Source of the DNA: Enterobacter chengduensis | GTDB lineage: Bacteria; Pseudomonadota; Gammaproteobacteria; Enterobacterales; Enterobacteriaceae | Direction: 5' to 3' | Length of the DNA stretch: 64,000 bases | Assembly (NCBI RefSeq): GCF_001984825.2 | Contig: NZ_CP043318.1 | Coordinates: 1,178,001 to 1,242,000, forward strand | In this document: piece by piece, positions 28,604-39,468 of the stretch | Numbering within the stretch: position 1 is the stretch's first letter | Layout of the letters: each line of letters starts with the position of its first letter | Notes under the pieces: generated by a model | What the model saw: only the letters and a program-made list of their open reading frames with translations | What the model was told of the DNA's origin: nothing | The model's database searches: none | Translations under genes and position numbers: made by a program

Positions 28604-29413
28604 TCAGGATTTACTCAGCTTCTCTGATTTTTCCATGCATTTTGCCATCGCTTCAATGACGGCCGAGCGGAACCCGCGCTCTTCCAGCACCCGCACCGCT
28701 TCGATGGTCGTACCGCCCGGGGAGCAGACCATATCTTTCAGTTCACCCGGATGTTTGCCGGTTTCCAGCACCATTTTGGCGGAGCCCATCACGGCCTGCG
28801 CGGCGAACTTATACGCCTGCGCACGCGGCATCCCGCCAAGCACGGCGGCATCGGCCATCGCTTCTAAAAACATGAAGACATACGCAGGGGCAGAACCGCT
28901 GACGCCGACCACCGGATGGATCATCGCTTCGGCAATCACTTCAGCTTCACCGAAGCAGCGGAAAATGTTCAGTACATCAGCCACTTCTTCAGTCGTCACC
29001 AGCGCGTTAGGCGTGACGGAGGTCATACCGGCGTTGACCAGTGAAGGGGTGTTGGGCATTGCGCGGACGATTTTACGGTCGTGACCCAGCGCGCGCGCCA
29101 GCTGATCGAGCGTGACGCCCGCGGCAATCGACACCACCAGCGTCTCTTTATTCAGGCTGGAGGTGATATCACTCAGCACTTTGATCATGATGTTCGGCTT
29201 GACGGCGCCAAAGACGATATCGGCAACCTGGGCCACTTCCTGCGCGCTTTCGGCGGCATTGATCCCGTATTCATCGCGCAGCGCGGCGACTTTGTCCGGT
29301 GACGGGGTATAGACCCAAATCTGACCCGGCAGCACCTGCCCGCTGGCGATCAGGCCGCCCAGGATGGCTTTGCCCATGTTACCGCAGCCGATAAACCCGA
29401 TTTTCTTGTCCAT
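28604..29413 (-). CDS. proC: Pyrroline-5-carboxylate reductase
   Basis: 269 residues from the ATG at 29411-29413 (GGAG eight to ten bases upstream), as in E. coli. A GTG one codon earlier is possible. The Rossmann NADPH site is GFIGCGNMGKAILGG at the start. The dimer-forming C-terminal domain has VVGVSGSAPAYVF and DMVCSPGGTTIEAV. It performs the last step of proline synthesis. Convergent with dgcC, 14 bp apart. Confidence 0.97.
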   Translation of the reverse strand: MDKKIGFIGCGNMGKAILGGLIASGQVLPGQIWVYTPSPDKVAALRDEYGINAAESAQEVAQVADIVFGAVKPNIMIKVLSDITSSLNKETLVVSIAAGVTLDQLARALGHDRKIVRAMPNTPSLVNAGMTSVTPNALVTTEEVADVLNIFRCFGEAEVIAEAMIHPVVGVSGSAPAYVFMFLEAMADAAVLGGMPRAQAYKFAAQAVMGSAKMVLETGKHPGELKDMVCSPGGTTIEAVRVLEERGFRSAVIEAMAKCMEKSEKLSKS

Positions 29414-29510
29414 CACGATTCTCCGTCATTATGCGTTGTTTTCTCTGATAGATAGCTTAACAACGAAATGCAGGCGACAATAGTCGGCAGAGTCATTATG
29501 GGGAGACAAC

Positions 29511-29969
29511 ATGGCGATTTGGGTTGATGCGGACGCGTGTCCGAATGTGATTAAAGAGATTTTATTTCGCGCCGCCGAGCGCGTTCAGATGCCGCTGACG
29601 CTGGTGGCGAACCAGAATATACGCGTACCGCCTTCGCGCTTCATTCGCTCATTGCGCGTGCCGGCGGGGTTTGACGTCGCGGATAACGAAATTGTTCGCC
29701 TGTGCAGCGCGGAGGATCTGGTGATCACGGCGGATATCCCGCTGGCGGCAGAGGTGTTGGAAAAAGGGGCGGCGGCGCTCAACCCGCGCGGTGAGCGATA
29801 TTCGCCTTCTACCATTCGGGAAAAACTCACAATGCGCGACTTTATGGATACGATGCGGGCCAGCGGCGTGCAGACCGGCGGGCCGGACAGCCTGTCCCAG
29901 CGCGATCGCCAGCAGTTTGCGGCTGAACTGGATAAATGGCTGCTGGAAGTGAAGCGCCGCACAGCGTAA
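29511..29969 (+). CDS. yaiI: UPF0178 family protein YaiI
   Basis: 152 residues, equal to E. coli YaiI. The start [22 protein letters not shown] contains the DADACP motif of this PIN-like NYN-related family. [27 protein letters not shown] in the middle is also diagnostic. Biochemical role unknown. Transcribed alone, divergent from proC; the aroL operon begins 144 bp downstream. Confidence 0.93.
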   Translation: MAIWVDADACPNVIKEILFRAAERVQMPLTLVANQNIRVPPSRFIRSLRVPAGFDVADNEIVRLCSAEDLVITADIPLAAEVLEKGAAALNPRGERYSPSTIREKLTMRDFMDTMRASGVQTGGPDSLSQRDRQQFAAELDKWLLEVKRRTA

Positions 29970-30058
29970 TGATAATTATTGTCAATGTGTGGTACAGTTT
30001 GGCCTCCACAGGGTTGTCATCCCGTACCGCTTTGCAGTAAAGTAATCGACACATCTTC

Positions 30059-30076
30059 TGCAATAATTTCTTTACA
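30059..30076 (+). promoter_or_regulatory. TyrR box upstream of aroL
   Basis: TGCAATAATTTCTTTACA fits the TyrR consensus TGTAAA-N6-TTTACA, including the key G at position 2 and C at 17. It lies 37 bp before the aroL start. TyrR (with TrpR) represses aroL in E. coli; I could not recognise a TrpR site with confidence. Confidence 0.65.
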
Positions 30077-30113
30077 CTCTTCAGCCATCCGGCATCAAGG
30101 GGAACACCTGGCT

Positions 30114-30638
30114 ATGACCCAACCCATCTTTTTAGTTGGCCCTCGCGGCTGTGGGAAAACCACCGTTGGCCTCGAGCTGGCACGCGTGTGTCATCGCCAG
30201 TTTGTAGATACCGACCACTGGCTGCAAACCGAGGCCGGAAAAACCATCGCTGAGATTGTTGAGCATGAGGGATGGGAAAGCTTTCGCGCTCGCGAAACCG
30301 CCGCGCTGAAAGCGGTCACCACGCCTGCAGCCGTGATTGCGACCGGCGGCGGCATTGTTCTCGCCGAGTGTAATCGTCATTTTATGCGCGAAAAGGGGAT
30401 TGTGATTTATCTCAGCGCGCCGGTATCCGCTCTGGTGGGGCGTCTGGAAGCCTTCCCGGAAGAGGGGCAACGCCCTGCGCTGACCTCCAGACCGCTCAGC
30501 GAAGAGGTGAGCGAAGTGCTGGCCGAGCGCGATGCGTTATACCGCGAGGCGGCTCACCACGTGGTGGATGCGTCCGCCTCTCCCGAAGACGTTGTAATTC
30601 AGATTATTACCGCCCTGCGTTTGGCTTGTGCCAGCTAA
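30114..30638 (+). CDS. aroL: Shikimate kinase II
   Basis: 174 residues from the ATG at 30114 (AAGGGGAA upstream); an upstream in-frame ATG lies across the promoter and is rejected. The P-loop is [11 protein letters not shown]. The shikimate site includes DTDHWLQ, the FRARE Arg and TGGGIVL. The lid carries [13 protein letters not shown]. It phosphorylates shikimate at the 3-hydroxyl in the aromatic amino acid pathway. First gene of aroL-yaiA-aroM, with a TyrR box upstream. Confidence 0.96.
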   Translation: MTQPIFLVGPRGCGKTTVGLELARVCHRQFVDTDHWLQTEAGKTIAEIVEHEGWESFRARETAALKAVTTPAAVIATGGGIVLAECNRHFMREKGIVIYLSAPVSALVGRLEAFPEEGQRPALTSRPLSEEVSEVLAERDALYREAAHHVVDASASPEDVVIQIITALRLACAS

Positions 30639-30682
30639 CCGGCGTCTATACTGATAGCTCAGACAGAAAAAAAGGATGAGCT

Positions 30683-30874
30683 ATGCCAACCAGACCTCCC
30701 TATCCGCGTGAAGCGCGCATTGTTACCGTTGAAAAAGGCCAGACGGGTCATACCGTGACCTGGTACCAACTGCGTGCCGACCACCCTAAGCCGGACTCGC
30801 TGATCAGCGAACATGAGACTGAACAGGAAGCGCTGGATGCGAAGCGGCGCTACGAAGATCCCGATAAAACCTGA
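30683..30874 (+). CDS. yaiA: Small protein YaiA
   Basis: 63 residues, same length as E. coli Yai[20 protein letters not shown] and [21 protein letters not shown] are conserved. Soluble; function unknown, though it travels with aroL and is under TyrR in E. coli. AAAGGATG precedes the ATG, 44 bp after the aroL stop. Confidence 0.93.
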   Translation: MPTRPPYPREARIVTVEKGQTGHTVTWYQLRADHPKPDSLISEHETEQEALDAKRRYEDPDKT

Positions 30875-30979
30875 ATGTTTTCCTAAACGCTCCAGGATCG
30901 TGCCTGAATCACACTTTTTACTCACCGGAAAAGTTAAGCAGGAGTTAATATTTAGTTATTACAAGTCACCCCGGTATCG

Positions 30980-31017
30980 GCAGGCGATCTTTACATTTTG
31001 ATGTCGCGATCGCCTGC
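30980..31017 (+). other. Long hairpin in the yaiA-aroM gap
   Basis: GCAGGCGATC (30980-30989) pairs perfectly with GATCGCCTGC (31008-31017), and an inner ACAT/ATGT pair closes a TTTG loop. No T run follows, so it is not a standard terminator. Confidence 0.6.
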
Positions 31018-31111
31018 TACGCTTGGTGCTGTTTTGTTGAAAAAATGAACTGTGCAGCGTAGTGAGCCTGTACCTGTGTGCACGATGTTGGAGTAATGGA
31101 AGGCGAAAAAG

Positions 31112-31789
31112 ATGAAGGCAACGTTGGCGATCCTCACCATTGGTGTGGTCCCTGTAAGCGAAGTGTTACCGCTCTTAACCGAGCATGTATCTGAACAACA
31201 GATAACGCATCTGAGCCTGCTGGGGAAGATGAGTCGGGAAGAGGTCATGGAAGACTACGCTGTCGAGGCGGGGGAGGATCCCCTGGCGACGTTATTAAGT
31301 GACGGTAAACTGGCGCACGTTTCCCGCCAGAAGATCGAGCGCGCGCTGCAGGGCGTGATAGAAGTGCTCGATAATCAAGGCTATGACGTTATTTTGCTGA
31401 TGAGCACCGCACCCATTAAGGGCCTCACGGCACGTAATGCGATTTTGCTGGAGCCGATGCGGATCATTCCGCCGCTGGTGGCCTCTATCGTTGATGGTCA
31501 TCAGGTGGGGGTGATTGTCCCTATTGAGGAGCTCATGGATAACCAGGAGGCAAAATGGCACGTGCTGGAAAAAGTCCCTTTGTATGCGCTGGCCAATCCG
31601 TTCTGGGACAGTGAGGCAAAGCTGATTGCTGCCGGTAAGGAGCTGCTGGAGAGAGGCGCCGATGTCCTGATCCTGGACTGCCTGGGTTTCCATCAGCATC
31701 ACCGTGATTTGCTGCAAAAAGCGCTGGATGTGCCCGTGCTGTTATCCAACGTTCTGATGGCGCGTCTGGCCTCGGAACTGCTCACGTAA
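31112..31789 (+). CDS. aroM: AroM family protein
   Basis: 225 residues, the E. coli length. [22 protein letters not shown] and the C-terminal [20 protein letters not shown] are hallmarks. The latter has the look of an aspartate/glutamate racemase-like fold. Function unknown; grouped with aroL and TyrR control in E. coli. Here it is 237 bp from yaiA with a strong hairpin between, so partial separation of expression is likely. GGAAGG lies upstream of the ATG. Confidence 0.92.
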   Translation: MKATLAILTIGVVPVSEVLPLLTEHVSEQQITHLSLLGKMSREEVMEDYAVEAGEDPLATLLSDGKLAHVSRQKIERALQGVIEVLDNQGYDVILLMSTAPIKGLTARNAILLEPMRIIPPLVASIVDGHQVGVIVPIEELMDNQEAKWHVLEKVPLYALANPFWDSEAKLIAAGKELLERGADVLILDCLGFHQHHRDLLQKALDVPVLLSNVLMARLASELLT

Positions 31790-31842
31790 TGATTTTGCGT
31801 GACAGGCGATGAGCATGGCCCCTATAGTGAATTTTTATCTAA

Positions 31843-32145
<303 letters not shown>

Positions 32146-32148
<3 letters not shown>

Positions 32149-32187
32149 AAAAAAGCCGGGTGGCGCTATCGCTTACCCGGCCTGCGT
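32146..32187. terminator. REP-type bidirectional terminator between ppnP and rdgC
   Basis: GCCGGGT (32155) pairs with ACCCGGC (32175-32181). An A run precedes it (T run for rdgC on the minus strand) and GCGTTTTG follows it for ppnP. It carries the REP core. Confidence 0.75.
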
Positions 32188-32195
32188 TTTGCCCG

Positions 32196-33110
32196 TTATC
32201 TCTGCGCTTCGCCGCCGAGACCTTCCACCAGATTCTGAATCAGCGCGGCCAGCTCGCCGGTCATCAGGATGAAGTCCGCGTCAAAACGCTGGGCGTAATC
32301 TTCCCTGTCGATATCTTCGTTCTGATCGCGCAGCTCGTCGCAGAACTTCAGACGCTTTACGGAGCCGTCGTCGCACATCACGAACTGAATACGCTGCTGC
32401 CAGTCGAGCGCCAGCTTGGTGACCACTTTGCCCGCTTCTATGTGGACGGCGATCTCGTCGCTCACCAGATCCTGCTTCTTCGCGCGGATCACGCCGCCGT
32501 CTTCCAGCAACGCTTTCAGCTCGGCTTCATCCAGGATCTGGAAGCCCTGTGCCGCTGCACCGCTGCGAACCCATTCGGTCAGGGTCAGCTCAATCGGCGT
32601 TTCCAGCGCCAGCGGAACGACCGGTAAAGATCCGAGGCTTTTGCGCAGCAGGGCCAGCGTGTCTTCTGCTTTTTTGGCGCTGGCGCAGTCGACCATGATC
32701 AGCCCGTTAACGGTGTCGATCCACATCATCGTCTGGCTGAAGCGGCTGAAGGCGCGCGGCAGCAGGGAATGCAGAACTTCATCTTTCAGCGAATCTTTTT
32801 CGGTCTTTTTCAGCTTGCGGCCCTGTTCGGCTTCCAGCTTGAAAATTTTCGCCTCAAGCGCCTGCTTCACCACCGGCGTCGGCAGGATTTTCTCTTCTTT
32901 ACGGGCGCAGACGATGATTTGACCCGTGCTGCTGGCGTGGGTCAGTGCATCGCTTTGTGAACCCATTGGCGGTACCCAACCGGTTTTTGCCATGTCCTGG
33001 CTACCGCAAGGGGAAAAGGTATAAGCGGCTAACTGTTTTTCCATCTCTTCTGCACGCAGCGAAACGTCGCGGCTGAGACGGTAAACCATCAAATTTTTGA
33101 ACCACAGCAT
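32196..33110 (-). CDS. rdgC: Recombination-associated protein RdgC
   Basis: 304 residues from the ATG at 33108-33110 ([15 protein letters not shown]), matching E. coli. A ring-shaped dimer that binds double-stranded DNA and limits RecA loading. [26 protein letters not shown] and the C-terminal [23 protein letters not shown] are typical. The ribosome site is weak (GGAAA). Divergent from mak, 123 bp between the starts. Confidence 0.96.
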   Translation of the reverse strand: MLWFKNLMVYRLSRDVSLRAEEMEKQLAAYTFSPCGSQDMAKTGWVPPMGSQSDALTHASSTGQIIVCARKEEKILPTPVVKQALEAKIFKLEAEQGRKLKKTEKDSLKDEVLHSLLPRAFSRFSQTMMWIDTVNGLIMVDCASAKKAEDTLALLRKSLGSLPVVPLALETPIELTLTEWVRSGAAAQGFQILDEAELKALLEDGGVIRAKKQDLVSDEIAVHIEAGKVVTKLALDWQQRIQFVMCDDGSVKRLKFCDELRDQNEDIDREDYAQRFDADFILMTGELAALIQNLVEGLGGEAQR

Positions 33111-33233
33111 GATAATTTCCACGGCCTTGTCGTTAAATCAGCGGGCATGATAACGAATTGTCGCATCGCTTGCATTGCTAATCGGGAAGCGTGCTTCTAC
33201 TCTGTTGATAATCAAAATAATGAGGAGAGTCTT

Positions 33234-34139
33234 GTGCGTATTGGGATTGATTTGGGCGGCACCAAAACAGAAGTTATCGCGCTGAGCGAGCGGGGGGAGC
33301 AGCTGTTCCGCCATCGTCTGCCGACGCCGCGCGATGATTATCACCAGACTATCGAGACGATTGTTCAGCTGGTCGAGATGGCCGAGCAGGCCACGGGGCA
33401 AACCGGCAGCGTCGGGATGGGGATCCCGGGGTCGATCTCGCCGTATACCGGGGTGGTTAAAAACGCCAACTCCACCTGGCTCAACGGTCAGCCGTTTGAT
33501 AAAGATTTAAGCGCGCGCCTGAAGCGGGAAGTGCGTCTGGCCAACGACGCCAACTGCCTGGCGGTCTCTGAGGCCATCGACGGCGCGGCGGCCGGTGCCC
33601 AGACCGTGTTTGCCGTCATCATCGGTACCGGCTGCGGCGCGGGCGTGGCGTTCGGCGGGCGCGCCCATATCGGCGGAAACGGTACCGCCGGCGAGTGGGG
33701 GCACAACCCGCTGCCGTGGATGGATGAAGATGAGCTTAAATACCGCGCTGAAGTGCCGTGCTACTGCGGTAAACAAGGCTGTATTGAGACGTTTATCTCC
33801 GGCACCGGTTTTGCGACCGACTACCACCGTCTGAGCGGCCAGCCGCTCAAGGGGAACGAGATTATGCGTCTGGTCGAAGAGCAGGATCCGGTGGCCGAAC
33901 TGGCCCTGAGCCGCTACGAAATGCGGCTGGCGAAATCCCTGGCGCACGTGGTGAATATTCTCGATCCGGACGTCATTGTGCTCGGCGGCGGCATGAGCAA
34001 CGTCGACCGGCTGTACGCCACGGTACCGAACCTGGTGAAGCAGTGGGTCTTCGGCGGCGAGTGTGAAACCCCGATCCGCAAAGCCGTCCACGGTGACTCC
34101 AGCGGCGTGCGCGGCGCGGCGTGGCTGTGGCCGGAATAA
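33234..34139 (+). CDS. mak: Fructokinase Mak
   Basis: 301 residues from a GTG start at 33234, with GAGGAG nine bases upstream. E. coli also uses GTG. ROK-family sugar kinase that phosphorylates fructose (and mannose). The ATP site is [14 protein letters not shown]. The ROK zinc cluster is seen as EWGHNPLPW and [15 protein letters not shown]. The C-terminal [14 protein letters not shown] is the family's last glycine motif. A hairpin with T run (34144-34170) ends the transcript. araJ, next to mak in E. coli, is absent. Confidence 0.95.
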   Translation: MRIGIDLGGTKTEVIALSERGEQLFRHRLPTPRDDYHQTIETIVQLVEMAEQATGQTGSVGMGIPGSISPYTGVVKNANSTWLNGQPFDKDLSARLKREVRLANDANCLAVSEAIDGAAAGAQTVFAVIIGTGCGAGVAFGGRAHIGGNGTAGEWGHNPLPWMDEDELKYRAEVPCYCGKQGCIETFISGTGFATDYHRLSGQPLKGNEIMRLVEEQDPVAELALSRYEMRLAKSLAHVVNILDPDVIVLGGGMSNVDRLYATVPNLVKQWVFGGECETPIRKAVHGDSSGVRGAAWLWPE

Positions 34140-34143
34140 AAGC

Positions 34144-34170
34144 AAAACAGCAGCGCAAGTTGCTGTTTTT
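34144..34170 (+). terminator. Terminator after mak
   Basis: AAAACAGCA (34144-34152) pairs with TGCTGTTTT (34161-34169), followed by T. It is joined to the dispersed palindrome that starts at 34181; the same pair of elements recurs at 58151-58230. Confidence 0.8.
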
Positions 34171-34180
34171 GGTGTTTGTA

Positions 34181-34214
34181 CCCTCTCCCTGTGGGAGAGG
34201 GCTAGGGTGAGGGC
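34181..34214. repeat. Dispersed palindromic repeat after mak
   Basis: CCCTCTCCCTGTGGGAGAGGG (in two pieces around TGTG) is followed by CTAGGGTGAGGG. Same family as at 8983, 14083, 43958 and 58193. Confidence 0.8.
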
Positions 34215-34236
34215 ACCAGACCGCTCCGACCCCCAT

Positions 34237-37200
34237 TTATTCCACCGCAAATTCCCTATCCAGCCTGCTATACCCCAGCCCGTTAATCTTCTTCACTTTG
34301 ATCTGCACCGGAATGCGCTCTTTCATCGCCTCTACGTGGCTGATCACGCCGATGGTTTTCCCGGTGGCGTTCAGCGCGTCGAGCGCATCCAGCGCGGTAT
34401 CCAGCGTTTCGCTGTCGAGCGTGCCGAAACCTTCATCCAGGAACAGGGAATCGATCCGCGTTTTATGGCTCACCAGGTCAGAAAGGGCCAGCGCCAGCGC
34501 CAGGCTGACGAGGAAGCTCTCGCCGCCGGAGAGGGTCCGGGTATCACGCACCGCATCCGCCTGCCAGGTATCGACCACTTCCAGCTCCAGCGCGTCGCTG
34601 GCCTTGCGCTGCAATAAATAACGCCCGTGCAGACGGTTAAGCTGCTGGTTAGCAAGCCAGACAAGATTGTCCAGGGTCAGTCCCTGGGCGAACTTACGGA
34701 ACTTGTCGCCGGTGCTGGAGCCGATAAGCGCATTCAGATAACCCCAGTCGTCGGCCTGGCGCGCGGCCTCTTCAATTTGCTGCATCAGCGCCAGCCGATG
34801 CTGACGGTTATCGCTGTCCTGCTTAAGCTGCTGGCGGATCTCACCCTGATGCGTCGTGTTCTCGCGAAGCCGCTGCGCCAGCTGCTGCAGCCGGCTTTGC
34901 AGCGCAGGGGCATCGGCGTCGAGGCCTTCCGGCCGCAGGGCCAGATGCGCCTGCAGCTGCTGGTTAGCCTGGCCGCACAGCGCCGCGGCCTGCTGGGTCT
35001 GGTTTTCGAGCGACTGCTTCATCTGTTCGAGGTGGCGAATGGCGCCGTCATCCAGCAGGGCGGCAAGGAACGCGTCCCGATCGGCAAAGCAGCTCGCCGC
35101 GAGCGCCGCGGTGAACTGCGTCTGTGACTGATGCAGGCGCTCTTGCTCCAGCTTTTCCTGCTGCTGCTGCGCGGCGAGCTGGCTTTGCAGCGACACGCAT
35201 TCGTCGTGGACGTCGCGCCAGCCGTCAGGAATGGCCGGTTCGGCTTCTTCGCCGTTCGTTGCCGGAAGCGTGTCGAGCAGCGGCTTCAGGGCGCCTATAC
35301 GTTCCTGCAGCACGCCGTGCTGGGTTTGCTTCTCCTGCCACTGCGCGAATTCCGCTTCGCGGGCGTGCAGCCAGGCGGCTTCGCTCCCCGCTTCGGGAAC
35401 GCTAAGCGACAGCGCGAGCAGGGTGTGCTCCAGCGCCTGGCGCGTGGCCGCCAGCTGCTGCTGGTGCTGCCGCGCCTGCGCCTCCTGCTCGTGCAGCTGG
35501 TTTTGCAGGGTGAGACGCTGGCTAAGCTGATAAAGCTGACGTTCGTAGCGTTCCTGTTCGTTCATCCATGGCGCAATATCTTCCTGAATATTAAGCGCTA
35601 TATTCAGAGAGGCGCAGGCCGCCATCCACTCTTTAGTGAGCGCTTGCTCTTCCTGAGAGAGCGTCTGCGCGTCGTCTGTCTCGCGCTGAATTTGCTGGGT
35701 CAGGGCATTCACCTGTCCCAGCACCAGCAGGCCTTCCTCTTTAAGCGCGGCCACCTCTTTTTCCAGGGCATCTCGCCGACGCTGGTTATCCGTCAGCTCA
35801 AGCGACTGATACTGCTCAACGGCGGGATGCTCGCTGGAGCCGCACAGCGGACAGGGTTTGCCTGCCTCAAGCCGGGAACGATAGCTTTCCAGATCTTTAA
35901 TCGTCGCTTCACGTTCGCACAGGGCCTTCAGGTCCAGATAGTGCTGGTGTTTCTCTTTGTACTGCTGGCGGCGTAGCGTCAGCGTTTCATTAAGCGTGTT
36001 CTGCTCCGCCCGAGCTTTCTGCACGCTTTCACCGCTCTGGCGCAGGCGCTTTTGCAGCGGCTGATAGCGGGCATGCAGCGACGTTAGCCGCTGGCGCAGC
36101 GGGCGTGTTTCGGCCTGCTGCTCCATGGCCGCGCTGACCTCATCCGCCGTCAGGGTCAGCGTATTTTCCGGCATCTTTGCCAGCTTGTGACGTAATTCAT
36201 TCATCCGCGCAGCAAGCGAGGCCAGCTGCGCGTTATCGCGGTTCAGCTGCGAGAACTGGGCGCGCCAGCCGGCAATCTCCTGGCCCAGCAGGCGATAGCG
36301 TTCGTGCTCCGCCAGCCACTGCGCGAGCGCCGTCAGTTCGGCCTGAAGCTGCTCGTGGTCACGCAGGGCGGTATTGCGGATACGCGAACGCAGTGCGGTT
36401 TTGGCCTGTAAGCGAGTATTTACTTCAACAATTCGCTGCCGTGTTTGCGCCAGGCGCGCGGTTTGCTCCTGCTGATGTTCCCAGAGTGGACGAAGCTGGG
36501 CGGTGGGCAGCGCAAGCTGGAGCTTTGCCAGCTCTGGCGCCGCGTTCGTCAGCGCCTGCTGCGCCTGCTGCTGCATCGCGGTAACGCGCTGTTGCTCCAG
36601 CACGAGCTCATCATGACGCGTAAGCCACTGAAAATGTTTCTGTTGGCTTTGCTGCTGTTCCAGCAGGGTTTTCTCTTCGTCAGTAAGTGCCTGCAAACTT
36701 TGCTGTAACTGCTGCTGCTGTTCTTCGCTGAGCAGCACGACGCCCGCCGCCTGCGCCTCGCACTTTTCCAGCACGCTGCGGGCCGCTTTGTGTTTTTCAA
36801 ACACCATGGCGGAAATCTGGCCGTAGATTTCGGTGCCGGTCAGCTCTTCCAGCAGCTCGGCACGATCGCTCGGTTTGGCGTTGAGGAAGGCGGCAAACTG
36901 CCCCTGGGAGAGCAGCATCGAGCGGGTAAAGCGGCCATAGTCCAGCCCGGTGAGCGCGGCGGTTTGCTCCAGTTTGTCCGTCACCTTATCGGCCAGAATT
37001 TTGCCGTCTTCGCAGCGCGCCAGCTCCACGCGCGGCGCCTGCAGGTTCCCGTCCGGCTGGTTGCGCGCCCGGTTCTGGCTCCAGAAGGCGCGATAGGCGG
37101 TGCCTTTAACCTCGAACTCCACCTCCGCCAGGCACTCGGCGGTGTCGCGCGTCATCAGGTCGTTTTGCGCCTGAGAGACCTTCTGCAGCCGCGGCGTTTC

Positions 37201-37368
37201 GTGATAAAGCGCCAGGCAGATGGCGTCGAGCAGGGTGGTTTTGCCTGCCCCCGTCGCGCCGGTGATGGCAAACAGACCGTTGCTGGCAAACGGCTCGGCG
37301 GTGAAGTCAATTTTCCACTCGCCCTTGAGGGAGTTAAGATTTTTCAGGCGCAGGCTCAGAATTTTCAC
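34237..37368 (-). CDS. sbcC: SbcCD nuclease subunit C (SMC-like ATPase)
   Basis: 1043 residues. The N-terminal ATPase lobe has Walker [15 protein letters not shown] near 36-48. Two long coiled coils flank a zinc hook CPLCG near residue 500. The C-terminal lobe has the signature [19 protein letters not shown] and Walker [13 protein letters not shown]. With SbcD it cuts hairpins and DNA ends, limiting long palindromes and replication of cruciforms. Rad50 homologue. It overlaps sbcD by 4 bp and is the downstream gene. Confidence 0.96.
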   Translation of the reverse strand: MKILSLRLKNLNSLKGEWKIDFTAEPFASNGLFAITGATGAGKTTLLDAICLALYHETPRLQKVSQAQNDLMTRDTAECLAEVEFEVKGTAYRAFWSQNRARNQPDGNLQAPRVELARCEDGKILADKVTDKLEQTAALTGLDYGRFTRSMLLSQGQFAAFLNAKPSDRAELLEELTGTEIYGQISAMVFEKHKAARSVLEKCEAQAAGVVLLSEEQQQQLQQSLQALTDEEKTLLEQQQSQQKHFQWLTRHDELVLEQQRVTAMQQQAQQALTNAAPELAKLQLALPTAQLRPLWEHQQEQTARLAQTRQRIVEVNTRLQAKTALRSRIRNTALRDHEQLQAELTALAQWLAEHERYRLLGQEIAGWRAQFSQLNRDNAQLASLAARMNELRHKLAKMPENTLTLTADEVSAAMEQQAETRPLRQRLTSLHARYQPLQKRLRQSGESVQKARAEQNTLNETLTLRRQQYKEKHQHYLDLKALCEREATIKDLESYRSRLEAGKPCPLCGSSEHPAVEQYQSLELTDNQRRRDALEKEVAALKEEGLLVLGQVNALTQQIQRETDDAQTLSQEEQALTKEWMAACASLNIALNIQEDIAPWMNEQERYERQLYQLSQRLTLQNQLHEQEAQARQHQQQLAATRQALEHTLLALSLSVPEAGSEAAWLHAREAEFAQWQEKQTQHGVLQERIGALKPLLDTLPATNGEEAEPAIPDGWRDVHDECVSLQSQLAAQQQQEKLEQERLHQSQTQFTAALAASCFADRDAFLAALLDDGAIRHLEQMKQSLENQTQQAAALCGQANQQLQAHLALRPEGLDADAPALQSRLQQLAQRLRENTTHQGEIRQQLKQDSDNRQHRLALMQQIEEAARQADDWGYLNALIGSSTGDKFRKFAQGLTLDNLVWLANQQLNRLHGRYLLQRKASDALELEVVDTWQADAVRDTRTLSGGESFLVSLALALALSDLVSHKTRIDSLFLDEGFGTLDSETLDTALDALDALNATGKTIGVISHVEAMKERIPVQIKVKKINGLGYSRLDREFAVE

Positions 37369-38570
37369 GCGTTTTCTTCCTCATCATTGAGCGCATGCAG
37401 GGTATGGTTGAACAGTTCGCTAAGCCTTGCGCGCTTCGCGTCGTCAATTTCCTCCTGCGAGAGCCTGCGTTCAAATACCTCTTCCACCCGCAGTTCGCTG
37501 AGCGTTTCCCGCTGGGCGCTTAACAGAATTTTCTCGCGCTGCTCGCGGCTGCGGCGCACCAGTAACACCTCTACCGGCAGGTCTTCGGTCAGGGCCTGGA
37601 TTTTTCGCTGCATATCGTGCAGGTAGTCGTCGGTGGTGATTTCGATATCCAGCCAGACGGGCGGGTTAAGCGATGCCCCGCGCCACTGCTCAAGCTGGGC
37701 GGTAATGGCGTCGAGATCGCCTTTCAGCACCGCCAGCGGCTGGGTAACGGGCACCTCCAGCGTCTCGACGGCGGCGAGTTTGCCCTCGCTGAAGCTCACC
37801 AGATGGACGGATTTGGCTTTGCCCGTCTCGTCAAAGCTGAGCGAAATAGGGGATCCGCAGTAGCGAATGTGCTCGCTGCCGCCGATAACCTGGGCGCGGT
37901 GAATATGCCCCAGCGCAATGTAGTCCGCTGGCGGAAAGTTTTGCGCCGGAAAGGCGTCCAGCGTGCCGATATAGATGTCACGCACGGCGTCACTTTTACT
38001 GGCCCCGACGGTGGTGAGGTGCCCGGTTGCAATCACCGGAATTGGCCGGTCGCCCCGCAGGGCACAGGCATCGGCGTGCTGCTGGCGATAGTAGTCGGTG
38101 ATGGCCTGTAATAAATGCTGCTGCTTTTCCGCGCCCGACAGCCCGGCCTGGCTTTGCACGATATCGCGCGGACGTAAAAACGGGATGGGACACAGCACCG
38201 CACCCGGCGAGCCGTCGCGCTTTTTCAGGATCTGCGGAGGGTGCCCGGCGCTGGCCACTACGGTAGTATTGAGAAATGCCAGGATGTCGCGGGACTCGTT
38301 GAGCGTCGCGACGGAATCGTGGTTGCCCGCGACAATCACCAGATGACAGCCGGTTTGCTGCAGATTCACCACGAAGCGGTTATACAGCTCCCGCGCATAG
38401 CTGGGGGGAGAGCCGGTATCAAAGATGTCACCCGCCACGATAATCGCGTCCACCTCGTGCGTCTGTGCCGTTTCCAGCAGCCAGTTCAGGAACGCTTCAT
38501 GTTCAGCCGCACGGCTTTTGCTGTAAAAATTTTGGCCCAGATGCCAGTCCGAGGTGTGAAGTATACGCAT
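37365..38570 (-). CDS. sbcD: SbcCD nuclease subunit D
   Basis: 401 residues, the E. coli length being 400. Mre11-type phosphoesterase. Metal-binding motifs: DWHLGQNF (D8/H10), [24 protein letters not shown] and LGHIHRAQ. The C-terminal part binds SbcC. It exonucleolytically trims DNA ends with its partner. Divergent from phoB (187 bp between starts), so the Pho box region may contain both promoters. Confidence 0.96.
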   Translation of the reverse strand: MRILHTSDWHLGQNFYSKSRAAEHEAFLNWLLETAQTHEVDAIIVAGDIFDTGSPPSYARELYNRFVVNLQQTGCHLVIVAGNHDSVATLNESRDILAFLNTTVVASAGHPPQILKKRDGSPGAVLCPIPFLRPRDIVQSQAGLSGAEKQQHLLQAITDYYRQQHADACALRGDRPIPVIATGHLTTVGASKSDAVRDIYIGTLDAFPAQNFPPADYIALGHIHRAQVIGGSEHIRYCGSPISLSFDETGKAKSVHLVSFSEGKLAAVETLEVPVTQPLAVLKGDLDAITAQLEQWRGASLNPPVWLDIEITTDDYLHDMQRKIQALTEDLPVEVLLVRRSREQREKILLSAQRETLSELRVEEVFERRLSQEEIDDAKRARLSELFNHTLHALNDEEENA

Positions 38571-38673
38571 AGCGGTTCCGTGGCAAAAAAGAGAAAGCAG
38601 GATTATAAACGTTCAGAGAAGGGAAAATAACCGCTGTAATAAAACAACAGTTTGCCCGCTAACGTGGTACTGT

Positions 38674-38702
38674 TTTTCATAAATCTGTCATAAATCTGAC
38701 GC
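38674..38702 (+). promoter_or_regulatory. Pho box upstream of phoB
   Basis: TTTTCAT (38674), CTGTCAT (38685) and CTGACGC (38696) are spaced by 11 bp with AAAT linkers, like the E. coli phoB promoter. PhoB autoregulates from here. Confidence 0.88.
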
Positions 38703-38757
38703 ATAATGGCGCCGAATTACAAACTTGTAACGTAAATAAGATAAGACAGGGCAAAGT

Positions 38758-39447
38758 ATGGCGAGACGTATTCTGGTCGTAGAAGATGAAGCTCCAATTC
38801 GTGAAATGGTGTGCTTCGTGCTCGAGCAAAACGGCTTCCAGCCGGTTGAAGCGGAAGATTATGACAGCGCTGTGAACCAGCTGAATGAACCCTGGCCCGA
38901 TCTGATTCTGCTGGACTGGATGTTGCCCGGCGGCTCCGGACTGCAGTTTATCAAACACCTCAAGCGTGAAGCGCTGACCCGCGACATTCCGGTTGTGATG
39001 CTTACGGCGCGCGGAGAAGAAGAGGATCGCGTGCGCGGTCTGGAGACCGGCGCGGACGATTACATTACCAAACCGTTCTCCCCAAAAGAGCTGGTGGCCC
39101 GCATTAAAGCCGTGATGCGCCGCATTTCGCCGATGGCGGTGGAGGAGGTGATTGAGATGCAGGGACTGAGCCTTGACCCCACGTCGCACCGCGTGATGAC
39201 CGGCGAAAATCCCCTCGACATGGGGCCTACCGAATTTAAGCTCCTGCACTTCTTTATGACCCACCCGGAGCGCGTGTACAGCCGCGAACAGTTGCTGAAT
39301 AACGTCTGGGGAACTAACGTGTATGTCGAAGACCGTACGGTTGACGTCCACATCCGCCGCCTGCGAAAAGCGCTGGAACTGAGCGGCCACGATCGCATGG
39401 TGCAGACGGTCCGCGGCACGGGTTATCGTTTTTCGACCCGTTTCTGA
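38758..39447 (+). CDS. phoB: Phosphate regulon response regulator PhoB
   Basis: 229 residues, the E. coli length. Receiver domain with phosphoacceptor Asp53 ([10 protein letters not shown]), acidic pair Glu9/Asp10 and Lys in [11 protein letters not shown]. An OmpR-type winged-helix domain ends in [13 protein letters not shown] and [13 protein letters not shown]. Phosphorylated by PhoR at low phosphate, it binds Pho boxes such as those upstream of phoA and of itself. phoR follows after 21 bp. Confidence 0.98.
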   Translation: MARRILVVEDEAPIREMVCFVLEQNGFQPVEAEDYDSAVNQLNEPWPDLILLDWMLPGGSGLQFIKHLKREALTRDIPVVMLTARGEEEDRVRGLETGADDYITKPFSPKELVARIKAVMRRISPMAVEEVIEMQGLSLDPTSHRVMTGENPLDMGPTEFKLLHFFMTHPERVYSREQLLNNVWGTNVYVEDRTVDVHIRRLRKALELSGHDRMVQTVRGTGYRFSTRF

Positions 39448-39468
39448 ACAATGACAGGAGTGTGACGC

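Noticed and set aside
29979..30113. N-terminal extension of aroL
   Set aside because: It covers the promoter and TyrR box; the ATG at 30114 gives the family length.
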